64,000 nucleotides of DNA, taken from positions 47,866,097 to 47,930,096 of the forward strand of contig NC_077242.1 in assembly GCF_947179165.1 (NCBI RefSeq). The letters are read 5' to 3'. How positions within the stretch are numbered: the first letter of the stretch is position 1; every line of letters begins with the position of its first letter. Origin of the DNA: Solanum dulcamara. Taxonomy: Eukaryota > Streptophyta > Magnoliopsida > Solanales > Solanaceae. The notes below the pieces were generated by a model. The model searched no databases, was not told where the DNA came from, and saw only the letters and a program-made list of their open reading frames with translations. Both the position numbers and the translations under genes were made by a program. This document shows, one piece after another, positions 56,601-64,000 of this stretch.

Positions 56601-58888
56601 TTTAAATTGGGCCTTTTCTACACTCCTTTAGCCCAATAAAATATAATGGGCTGCTAATTTACTCATTTAAATTCGGTATTCGGTATTTCTCGAATACCGA
56701 ACGGTATAAACATAAATATCGAATATCGAATCCAAATACCGAAAATATAATTTTTGGTACCAAATACTGAACCGAATTACCGAATTACCGAATACCGAAA
56801 TACCAAAATAGCCGGTTCGGTTCGGTAATTCGGTTTTCGATATTTTATGCCCACCCCTATATGCAGCCTTACCTTGCATTTCTGCCAGATGTTGTTTCCA
56901 AGGCTTGAACCCGTGACCTCCTGGTCACATGACAGCAACTTTACCAGATGAAATTCAAAAATTGAATCTACCTAAATTAGGTATCAATAAGAGAAATTTA
57001 AATCATATGACATAATAACTTGTAATTTGTAATTCAAGATCATTCCTAATACCTTAAAATTTACGAGTTACTATTCGAGAGTCAAGATGTTATAACTAAT
57101 TTAATTTCAATCGGAGTAGTATATCAAATTTCAATATCAGGACTTCAAATATTAATTAGTATGTTATTGTTCGTAGTTGTGCCTTGAGGGTCCAAAGCAA
57201 AAATTTTAATATTTTATTACTTTCATGCTTAAAATAAAATATATTTTAAGCATATATTATAGGAAAATTTCAAAAGTATAATTACCTAATTTACATTATA
57301 ATACAAAGCTTTATTGCAAAACTCAATTTGTATACAATAATATACATCCAATATACTATACAAAATTTTCATTTATGTTTTTACAAAAATGTTTAAAAAC
57401 TTGATGGACAAGATTATATACCCAATATACCGTATATCATACAAAATTATAACAGGTATTCATACATCCATACACAATAATATACAATCTTAATTATACA
57501 CTATTATACAAAAATCCGACTTCGTCTTTTTCTTGAATTCAAGCACCAAATTCATCCAAAATCACTTCAAAAACTTCACCAAATCACCCAAAAAGTCAGA
57601 TTTAGGCTCCTCAAGACGGTAACCAATCTTTTGCAACAATACCCACTCGAAACAGAGTTTATTTGTGAAAATTCAATTTTCAAACTTTGAAGCTTCGAAC
57701 TTTAATACTAGTTGAACACCAATCTTTTGTTGGATTTGTGGATTTTTTTAAATAAGAATATTTTGTTAGCAATAGTGGAGTTTCATTATGAAGCAAAGTA
57801 GGAAATAAGTGTTTTGGGTAAGTCCATTGAGATAAAGATTGAAGCAAATTTTGAAAGTAATCAGATCTATCGATTTTTCAGGATAGAAGATAGCAAAAAT
57901 AAGATGTCTTTGATGTGGGTTTGTGAAAGAAAAATTAATAAAAATCTATTGTTAGCAATGGTAAAGTTTCATTATGAAAGAAGACATAAATTGAATCAAT
58001 TTAGGCGAACATTGAAAACCTTGACTAAATTATGTAATGTAACTTTATCAATTACACTATAGTATAATTATCTCTATACTATTCGTTATTATTTCGATTA
58101 ATTTTTATAAAATAAAAAATTCGTCCAATTCCATCAATTTTATTAAAAGAACCTAAAAAATAAGACGATTCAGTCGGTTTAGTAGTTTTTTTTTTTAAAA
58201 AATCTCTTACACCCCTAGGTGCATTACATGGATATATTTAGCACGTAAAATTAAGAAGCGTTTACACCGCGTTACCATCTTAATTGCAGTGTTTCAATTA
58301 GATTCTTTATTCTATTATTCATTTATTTCGTTCAATTTATATGAAGCATTATTTTTTATTATGTTTAAAATGAATGTCACCTTTTGAATAATTTAACTTT
58401 AAAATTTAATTTTTTTTATTTTTAATAAAATAATTTATTGTCCACACAAATGATAAGTTTCCTTTCTTTGTTAGTGTTTTTTTTTAATGTCTAAGTTAAA
58501 TAATAATATCAAAACAGTATTGATATAAATTAAGACTAAACATAAACTGAGACTAAGAAGGAAACAAAGACGAGAGAGAATATTTTAGCAATGTAGTGGA
58601 GACCCTAAAAGAAGAACACGATGTTTAATGGAACTAAGCCCTTTACTTTTGTGGGATAAATTAAACCTAGCTTTGATACCCTCCGCCCTAAAAGAAAACA
58701 ACATGTAGGTATATAGGTAACAGAGAGAGTAGAATACAGACCGCTTGTTGAAAACCAGAGAGGTAAATGGCGAGGGAACACTGATCTTGACCAGGGCAGA
58801 ATGGCATCGTCGGACTTACCACAAATATCGCCAACTGCGACATAAACATCGTCACAAACAGGTGCTTCAACCTACCCAACTTATCCAT
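44691..58888 (-). CDS. MFS transporter, plant HIAT1-like (tetracycline-resistance-like), 11 exons, short C-terminus
   Basis: This is a membrane transporter of the family known in Arabidopsis for MEE15 and its neighbours. Exons (minus strand order): 58742-58888, 46459-46570, 46277-46380, 46056-46178, 45753-45964, 45596-45671, 45313-45399, 45148-45228, 44963-44995, 44832-44885, 44691-44747. All introns have GT-AG ends, and the phases agree throughout, giving 361 codons. Exon 1 ends [10 protein letters not shown] and exon 2 begins [11 protein letters not shown], continuous with the family. MFS motif A is [26 protein letters not shown] and [16 protein letters not shown] follow. It ends [16 protein letters not shown], some 70-80 residues before the usual end, so the last two membrane helices are missing. 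About 8 residues are also missing in exon 1. Either a truncated protein or a recent pseudogene. Confidence 0.75.
47178..47356 (+). mobile_element. tRNA-derived SINE (Au/SolS type) in the copia LTR
   Basis: The body runs from gggcagcccagtgcac to aaggctcccctt. Pol III box A-like (gctatgcgcagg) and box B-like (ggcttgaaccc) sequences are present. The copia LTR sequence caccttttgtNcttgtc occurs on both sides (47153-47169 and 47357-47373), a 17-bp target duplication with one mismatch. The right LTR (51670 region) has this sequence once and uninterrupted, confirming the insertion. Confidence 0.8.
47431..50132 (+). mobile_element. Ty3/gypsy LTR, truncated at its 5' end
   Basis: The right end ctcggggcgtgaca is the family terminus, in the same orientation as the LTR at 3639-5532. 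The interior includes the usual late-LTR signature (tgcatcatttcatgatgcagagacaggtataagag at about 49635-49670) and a gatgatgatgtgatgatg microsatellite-like tract (48255-48350). No TG start with target duplication was found at 47431, so it entered by recombination or was trimmed. No coding content. Confidence 0.7.
48255..48350. repeat. gat/gatgat(gt) trinucleotide-rich tract
   Basis: Imperfect repeats of gatgatgtgatgatgat lie inside the gypsy LTR. Confidence 0.8.
50140..51322 (+). pseudogene. Copia reverse transcriptase (3' half) and RNase H, disrupted
   Basis: It begins [11 protein letters not shown] followed by a TGA where Trp is expected, then the catalytic YVDD at 50323-50334 (intact) and [18 protein letters not shown] stop at about 50506-50508 separates the next frame. 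Further on are [19 protein letters not shown] near 50630, [12 protein letters not shown], and the RNase H Asp in IGYADAGYL. The end at 51190-51320 reads [17 protein letters not shown], a copia signature, with a stop before a purine-rich atcagagggag tract at about 51330. Confidence 0.8.
51597..51791 (+). repeat. 3' LTR of the copia element
   Basis: A 195-bp LTR with TATA-like tataaatata near 51690. It has the uninterrupted version of the sequence into which the SINE went in the left LTR. Confidence 0.75.
51826..52013. mobile_element. Stowaway-like MITE, complete
   Basis: Termini ctccctcattccccatttg and, reverse-complemented, ctcctttcgtatcatttaat form inverted repeats. TA lies on both sides (51824-51825, 52014-52015). 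It is 188 bp. Confidence 0.8.
52014..52620. other. AT-rich intron sequence, nothing recognised
   Basis: No coding motif, inverted repeat or similarity to the other repeats of the window was seen in these 600 bp. Confidence 0.5.
52621..53549 (-). mobile_element. 5'-truncated RTE LINE fragment
   Basis: The minus strand carries the last part of the RTE ORF (53510-53025: [19 protein letters not shown], then a [14 protein letters not shown] tail), then the 3' UTR and a (ttg)n tail (caa repeats at 52621-52646). The ORF fragment of about 160 residues is open to its stop, unlike the larger copy at 40259, where this region is frameshifted. 5' truncation at about 53549 is typical of incomplete reverse transcription. 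Confidence 0.85.
53550..54108. other. AT-rich intron sequence, nothing recognised
   Basis: A short run of polypyrimidine and tatata tracts at 53580-53640; otherwise no feature. Confidence 0.5.
54730..55390. repeat. aac/caa-rich imperfect repeat tract in the hAT-like element
   Basis: Units such as ctgcaacacacaacaa and agctgcagcagctacactac recur several times: aagctgcagcagctac near 55058, 55202 and 55326, and acacacaacaatagcaac near 55175 and 55300. They are diverged tandem duplications of about 120-145 bp. They create Cys/Val/Ala-rich spurious frames on the minus strand. Confidence 0.8.
55545..56199 (-). pseudogene. Captured amidase-family gene segment, two exons with intact intron
   Basis: Exon A is 56045-56199, reading [20 protein letters not shown], then [13 protein letters not shown] and [14 protein letters not shown]. 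Exon B is 55545-55681, reading [20 protein letters not shown], then [20 protein letters not shown]. The 363-bp intron (55682-56044) has gtatat and cattgcag ends, and the exons join in phase (A|G across GCA G/GT). A further cag acceptor precedes exon A (56200) and a gtatcg donor follows exon B (55544). Both exons are free of stops. In the family the Lys of AKL, the first-Ser region of SSVGPA and the Ser of GSETVGS are the Lys/cis-Ser/Ser catalytic set. Only about 97 of some 500-600 residues are present, so no enzyme is made. Signature GGSSGG is altered (TDSSVG). Confidence 0.8.
56240..56490. repeat. gaag/ctgaag minisatellite in the hAT-like element
   Basis: A 7-bp unit gaagact repeats about six times at 56428-56465 within a larger duplicated block (gaaaagctgaaagctgtgaaggagaccaag at about 56265 and 56370). 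It lies next to the right subterminal region. Confidence 0.85.
56948..58741. other. AT-rich intron sequence, nothing recognised
   Basis: The stretch is AT-rich, with a weak direct repeat of ttgttagcaatrgtaaagtttcattatga near 57765 and 57950 and an AT-rich stretch near 58310-58480 resembling MITE interior without clear termini. The open frame at 57814-58062 lacks family features. Confidence 0.45.
58742..58888 (-). CDS. Exon 1 of the MFS transporter (49 codons)
   Basis: It starts at ATG 58886-58888 and encodes [20 protein letters not shown], a first transmembrane helix, then [19 protein letters not shown]. It ends in phase 0 at a gtctgt donor. Family members carry a few more residues (ITDVTM-type) between helix 1 and CPG, which are missing here. 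The alternative, that this is an isolated exon from another copy of the gene, cannot be excluded, but the join to 46570 is exact in frame and in family sequence. Confidence 0.7.
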
Positions 58889-60180
58889 CTCTATAATTTT
58901 TCCTCTCCCACCCTAGCTACTATCATTTCTTATTTATCCAAACATAATAATACGTACGTAAACAAGGATCTAGTAAAAAACTAAAAGGGATATGGGGCAG
59001 GACGGTGCGGTGGACACTTGTTCAGCACCCACAAGGTCACCACATCCATCATAGCCCCTTCTTGTTTTGCACATGATGCAACTATGTCAAATCAATTCCT
59101 TCGAATTATATATATATATATATTATACTTATGTACTTTAATAAATTAATAGAATTATTTTTTTTAAAAAAATTTATCCTTATTTTAAGCTAATCATTTC
59201 CACACTTATTGAAGTATTTTCTTATATTCTAATTTATATGACATAAATGTATGTTTGAGAATCAATCAAAAAATTTTAAAAATATTTTAAGCTGTAAATT
59301 TTTATAATTAAGAATTCTTTTTACATAATTGTGAATATAGATATTATTGGCTGAAATGAAAATCTTATGGGGAACATGACTGAGCCATTGTAGCACCTAC
59401 ATATCCTGTTGGTGCAGGAATTAGGTCAAATGTAGTTCTAATCCTGTGGATGATGAGTACTGCAAAATCTGAGACAAGATAATCTGTAGACACATGTGCA
59501 ATATGAGCATAATGATATGGAAAACTGTATTACTTGCAATATTTACAGCTTAAAAATATGAAATATGCCACCCGTTTGATATGGACGATCCAATGAAGTA
59601 AAATAGACATCTCACACCGATGGAATTAGCCTAATGTGACATTATTTAGAGCAAACCATCCTATTTCAAAGGACAAATGCAATTTTTTTTAGAGAATGTA
59701 AAGAGATAGTCAAATTTTGACTACAATTGGTACCAACAGTTAGGATTGCATAGAAATATTTCATATTTCCTTTCTTATAACTGAGATTGATAATTCCTAT
59801 AGCTTCAAGTAGTACCTCAAACATACTTAGGTGTCGACAAGATTTTTTTCATCTTTCTTCAAACAAAGGTTTAGAATTATATCAATCCTCATGTTTCAAG
59901 TATCCTCACAATAAAAAAAAGTCCTATTTCGCACATATTTAAAGTATTTGATTTGAGGACATTTTGCAAGTGCACTCACACTCTCAAGAATGTTCAATGC
60001 ATGCAATTGTGATACCATATGCTTGGCCTACATGTAAGTCTCCACTAATGTGGGAATATTTGAAATGAGATCATGTAGGGCTTGTTATTGGCTTGTAATA
60101 TAGGCTTAAGGACAGGTAGGATATTTATTTGGGATAAAAGTCACTTAATCTCTCCTTGAACGTCACACTGAATTTGTATT
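58889..60180. other. Upstream region of the transporter gene; no further gene recognised
   Basis: On the minus strand, ggataaataag near 58935 could serve as a TATA-like element for the transporter. An AT microsatellite lies at 59108-59124. A 90-bp segment (about 59385-59475, minus strand) can be read as IRTTFDLIPAPTGYVGATMA, which looks protein-like, but I cannot name a family and no exon structure is evident. Confidence 0.35.
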
Positions 60181-63100
60181 TTTGATGATTTGTTACGCCT
60201 TTTGGCGTCCGATCCTCTTTGTTATCTCCTTCTTAGATTTTAACTTCTTTCTAAGTCTTTATTTTTGGAGATTATTCTCTTTTCACCCCTTCCTTTTGAG
60301 GTTTCTCCTCTTTTGTTGGAGTAGTTTCCTTTTTGTATTACATCGACCTTGTAGGAGTTTTTTTTTCTTTTTCTTTTTTTTTGAAAGTCGTCTTTGCTTT
60401 CTTGACTTTAGAGATTTTACGTCTTTTTTCTTTGGAAATTTCAAAGTTGGATCTTCTTCTATAATTTGCACATCTTCGGTGCGCTCAAGAAGGTTGGACC
60501 AAGAGAGGAATAGTGCATGTAAGCAGTCCGAAGGGAAAGGGCTAAGATGTGGTTGTCCAAAGAAAAAGCTTTAGGCTCAAAGTGGGAAAACTAGGAGATT
60601 AATGTTATTTGGTAGGTTTTGAAAGACACAATTGGGTCAAAAAAAGACCTACAATCCTTTCTCAAACCAAACATAACTCAAAATTTTGCTTCAACAAACA
60701 TTCAGGCCAAGTTCTATATTAAAAGCGCGATGCAATTGAATTTTAGTCTAAAGCTCACCACACAATGCACATGAAGTCATGAAGTTGGTTTTATTCTTAC
60801 CTTGAATGCCTGCAAGAGAATTTTCAAGCATCACAAAAGTACAAATGAAAGATACCAATAGAAACTATGGTTTACCACAAAGTCAATCATTTTCATCCTA
60901 CCAAATATTTTACATGCTCCTAACTGTATTCGTCCTAATCAAGAAGATATGAATCTTAAAATATGTACACAATTTATATATTTTTTTATTTTCTACTTTT
61001 TTAATTATTTTTTTTGGTTGAAAAAGAAAATATCGAACCCAAGAAGGGCTGCCTACATATCTCACCGAGATGAGAATCAAGTGTGCGTAGTTCTTGCAGT
61101 TATGATATATAAAATAATTTAAAGATTTAGACAAACTTACAGTGACGCGTAAGTCTAGTGCTCGTTGAAATCTTCAGTTGGGGAGTGTCTTTTGCCTATT
61201 TGCACCAACACGTTTTGTGTCTTCTCAACCATTGGTGAGAATACCTATCATTATATTATTTTTTAGATATTCCTCAGAGATTATACATTGATGTGTTCTT
61301 CCAATTTCCTGCAGGAATCACTTTTGTGTTCTTTTTAGGGATTGTCTTTTATGACTTGAATTCTTCCAACTATTCACGAGAATCATATATTGTTATAACC
61401 ATCCCCGACTATTGTTGGGGATATTTTTTCTGCAAAGATATGAAAAAGTGTGAATGTGGGATCATTATAAAAATTAAGTAACAAGATATAAGAGTAAGAC
61501 TTCATAATCAAAGACTCCCTCGATTTATCTTTCAGGCTGTGTATTGGTGTCTTGTGAAATTTAAGGTAATTATTATTTCCCATGAATTCTTTGTCCTGCT
61601 CAAAATTGAGATCCAATCATTTATCGCATGATGTTTTTTGATAAAAGCCTCTATAAAAGCAAAAAGAATCAACTTTGTTGAACCCTCAATCTTTGCGAAG
61701 TAAACAAATTTGATTTCCGACACAAATCAATCTCTCCCTGAAAAGAAGAATAACTCAAAAGCCAAAGCATTAGTTTATGTTTGTAATAATTAATGTAAAT
61801 ATCACACAAACAACAAAACATATAAATGTTGTTTTATTTGAAGACAAACTAATTCATGTGTAAAGAAAGACTAAATTGACAGAAATTGACTCATTTTAAT
61901 TTTAAGATTGATGTATGAGAAAGGTTGACTTGTGTTGACTCATGGATTTCTTGTGCGTCAACTTTTGTATTCTCATTCTTCTTAGATGCAGAAGAAGTTC
62001 TTAATTTCTTTGAAAGTATGAGGAAAAATTGAAAAGTTTAAAGATAGGACCGAGCCTTGAAAGGCTGTCTATGTATCTCACAAAGGAGAATTCAGGTCCT
62101 ACGTAGTTCGACCAGCTTGAATATATTTTTTTTAATGAAACATCAACCCTTTTTTGAGATGAGAGAGCAAGGTTTATGATTTTGAGAGTAAAGTTCGAAT
62201 TTTGTTGAAAATCTAAAAACTCATGAAGTATTTGGACGCATTTTCGATAGTGATTTGATATTTATGCCTATGAGACTCTAGAAAAAAATTCTAAAAGAGT
62301 GGACTAGCATGTCTCCAAATGAAGCAACATATTCACAAAAACAGTTATAACATATAGACCATAAATAGTTATTGCGCATCCTAAACAAATATGTGACTTT
62401 TTTGCGTCAAGGATAGGCCTAACGATTTGAAGGATGTATAACGTCATTTAAAACATTCCGTTGCCCAAAAAACCATATTTATACAAGATTTATGAATAAA
62501 CTGAATAGAGATATATAATAGGAAAATGGGATGCAAATAATCGGTCCTACGCAGGGGTATAATCCTAAACTAAGGATTCATGGAAAATCTTTCATTCTTG
62601 ACTTCTTGACATCTCCGAATGCCAACGCCTTTTGGATGAAGTAGCAGTTTGTGAAGATCCTTCTTTGACTAGACTAATCTACTAAAACAAACTCCCAACC
62701 CCGAGGGATAATGATTTGTCAAACGGCGTCTACAACCTTTAAATTTAAACATATAGGTATGATCGTCCATTTAGGCCGAGGGTCATTTTAGAGTCAAGGT
62801 GGTCTTTCTAATGGGCCCAATACGCCTTGGGTACTGGGTCGTCTTAGGCCAATGCGCTAAATTAGGATTTTGGTAATGCTCTTCGCTAGGTTGACTAAGA
62901 GTGGCTTTTGCAAGACTGGTAACCCAAGAGGACAACTCAGGCTGGAACTTATGACAATCATTGGATGCATGGCGTATTAATAAATTGTGATCATTCCGAA
63001 AAAGGGTCAAGTATAAAAAGCTCGACTGCAGTTCCGCAAAACCGTTCTTTAATATACTATACATTCAATAGGAAGATGCCATGAAATGCAAATGACAGTT

Positions 63101-63218
63101 TAATATGTAAATTAAACACATAATTGTACAGTTAAGGAAAGCAAGAATTACTAATTATTACAAACTCAAATAGTTAGTCAAATAAACAATCAAATCTAAT
63201 GGTTAGAACATATTAAAT
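60181..63218 (-). mobile_element. Probable remnant of a Tat/Ogre-like Ty3/gypsy element interior (low confidence)
   Basis: The region contains pieces typical of large solanaceous gypsy elements: a gctgcctacatatctcaccgaga motif at about 61048-61070 and a related gctgtctatgtatctcac at about 62062-62080, plus a leader-like stretch at 62780-63060. The adjacent 63219-63236 is a primer-site-like sequence. 60340-60430 is a polypyrimidine (minus: Lys-rich) tract. No gag or pol domain could be identified, so the extent is uncertain. 60600-61000 and 61200-62000 show nothing else. Confidence 0.35.
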
Positions 63219-63236
63219 TCCCCAGCAGAGTCGTCA
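63219..63236 (-). other. Primer binding site, tRNA-Arg type (one change)
   Basis: The minus strand reads tgacgactctgctgggga, one base from the tggcgactctgctgggga seen at the start of Tat/Ogre-like elements in plants. It lies four bases from the presumed LTR end at 63241. Confidence 0.6.
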
Positions 63237-63240
63237 TTTC

Positions 63241-64000
63241 TGTTATGTCGGAAAAAGACGATTTAAAATTAATTTCAACTTTATAGAGAAAAAATTAATT
63301 TTAGAAAAGAAGAGTCTCCACTTAATTTTTTAAAGAATTAAGAAAACTTAATTTAAAAGACACTAACAAATTTAAGTCTTAAAAATTCAGAGAAAAAGGT
63401 GCGAGATTCTTATTTCCACTTTGAGAAGGTGTTAAGCATTCAAGGTGGCCGCTAACGCGCGATTATCCGACGATTTAAAAAATTATTTGACTAACTTTTG
63501 AAAATATTAATTTAGAAGGAAACGAAGATTTTAAAATTATTTTTTAGAAAAAATGATCAAACTTAAACATTGAAAATAATATACATGTATATATAAAAAA
63601 GTAAAAGTTTACCAAATGACTAAATAAAGGTAGAAAATCACTTAAAGTGTAAATTAACATGAATTAGTTTTTCTTTAGGGAAATCTAATTAAAGTTAAAA
63701 TAAATTAAAATTAATATCTGAGCAAATATAAATAAAATAAGTAAATAAATTATTACAACCCGAATTATTATAAATGAACAATAAATAACATATAAAAATA
63801 TGGTCCGACACTTAGTTTCTGTACGTCTGAACTAAACTGTTGGGCTATCTGCATTTTGGGCCTTAAACAATTCCACTGTATATTGCAGTTATATATACAC
63901 TGTAGATCAAACTGTATATACACTGTATACAACATTATTTCTATATATCAAACTGTATACACACTGTATACCACCTATTTGTTCCATGTATCTGTTGTAT
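63241..64000 (-). mobile_element. 5' LTR of the Tat/Ogre-like element, running off the window
   Basis: The LTR begins tgttatgtcgg on the plus strand (coding-strand end ...cataaca). It shows family-like sequence: gaaaaagacgatt, then gcgagattcttatttccactttgagaaggtgttaagcattc near 63400-63440. From 63885 on, the motif aaactgtatatacactgtata is repeated three or more times to the window edge. Confidence 0.55.

Larger units (their letters stand above)
54177..56859. mobile_element. hAT-like non-autonomous transposon carrying captured amidase exons (Pack-type)
   Basis: Ends tagggctgggcattcgg and, reverse-complemented, taggggtgggcataaaat continue into long ggttcggtaattcgg-rich subterminal inverted repeats (54177-54345 and 56660-56859). 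The 8-bp target duplication is TACGCAGC (54169-54176) and TATGCAGC (56860-56867), one CpG-type change. The 2683-bp interior has no transposase motif. It holds a CAA-rich repeat tract, two amidase exons with their intron (minus strand) and a gaagactgaagactg minisatellite. Confidence 0.8.
54109..56947 (+). mobile_element. Second Au/SolS-type SINE, split by a hAT-like transposon
   Basis: The left part 54109-54176 (gcagcccggtgcac...gtctgttgtacgcagc) and the right part 56868-56947 (cttaccttgcatttctgcc...gcaactttaccag) line up end to end with the intact SINE at 47178, with box B-like ggcttgaaccc in the right part. The last 25 bp of the SINE are missing. Between them is the 2.7-kb transposon. Confidence 0.85.
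46571..58741 (-). other. 12.2-kb first intron of the transporter, packed with transposons
   Basis: The intron has gtctgt at its 5' end (58741) and tgatgcag at its 3' end (46571). Inside, in plus coordinates, lie a Ty1/copia element with SINE and gypsy LTR (47088-51791), a Stowaway MITE (51826-52013), an RTE fragment (52621-53549), and a SINE split by a hAT-like element (54109-56947). 46571-47087 has nothing recognisable apart from AT-rich intron sequence. Confidence 0.65.

Noticed and set aside
57814..58062. 82-codon plus-strand frame
   Set aside because: No recognisable domain, AT-rich intron context, and no splice or regulatory support.
60182..60574. 130-codon plus-strand frame rich in Phe and Leu, and its Lys-rich antisense
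   Set aside because: It arises from a polypyrimidine tract (ttctttttcttttt). Composition explains it.

Overview
The window is a piece of a plant nuclear genome, most likely Solanaceae. The evidence is an endogenous pararetrovirus of the type common in nightshades, an Au/SolS-type tRNA-derived SINE, Tekay/Del-like Ty3/gypsy LTRs starting TGTTACACCCC/TGTAATGACC and ending TCGTGACA, Stowaway-like MITEs and intron-containing plant genes. No bacterial-style operon, CRISPR or RNA gene was recognised. Most of the sequence is old, nested transposable-element DNA. Only two cellular genes can be assembled: an F-box/LRR gene (36905-37869, +) and a transporter gene of the major facilitator superfamily (44691-58888, -).

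Layout. 1-5532: 3' part of a decayed Ty3/gypsy chromovirus with its 3' LTR, then a Stowaway MITE and an LTR fragment. 6415-14145: a decayed Mutator-like (MULE) transposase, cut in two by a 7-kb L1-type LINE (7085-14051, -) with 7-bp target duplication TTTATGA. 14278-21601: a 7.3-kb LTR retrotransposon (-) with copia-type termini, 1.2-kb LTRs and TSD CATCC, whose 4.8-kb interior has no ORF of 60 codons or more (LARD-like). 22169-27992: a solo LTR holding a second solo LTR (TSD GGGCC) and a 1.3-kb endogenous caulimovirid fragment. 28790-36559: a Ty1/copia element (-) interrupted by a solo LTR and by a hAT-like element (TSD CATTTCTT). 36905-37869: the F-box gene. 39960-40217: a PPR-like fragment. 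40259-44118: an RTE-clade LINE with an internal in-frame-sized duplication in its endonuclease.

44691-58888 is one minus-strand gene of the plant HIAT1-like (tetracycline-resistance-like) transporter family. Eleven coding exons join in frame to 361 codons, but exon 1 lies 12.2 kb from exon 2 and the C-terminus is short. That 12.2-kb intron contains a copia element (itself holding a SINE and a gypsy LTR), a MITE, an RTE fragment, and a second SINE split by a 2.7-kb hAT-like transposon. This transposon carries two adjacent exons and the intervening intron of an amidase-family gene: a Pack-type gene capture and the most unusual item in the window. 60180-64000 is probably remnants of a Tat/Ogre-like Ty3/gypsy element, with a tRNA-Arg-type primer binding site at 63219-63236 and an LTR running off the end.

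The insertions can be ordered in time because several target duplications were found by eye: LINE into MULE, LARD next to MULE, solo LTR and pararetrovirus into an older LTR, hAT into copia, SINE into copia LTR, hAT into SINE. Similarities were judged by eye, not by alignment, and boundaries of degenerate pieces are approximate.
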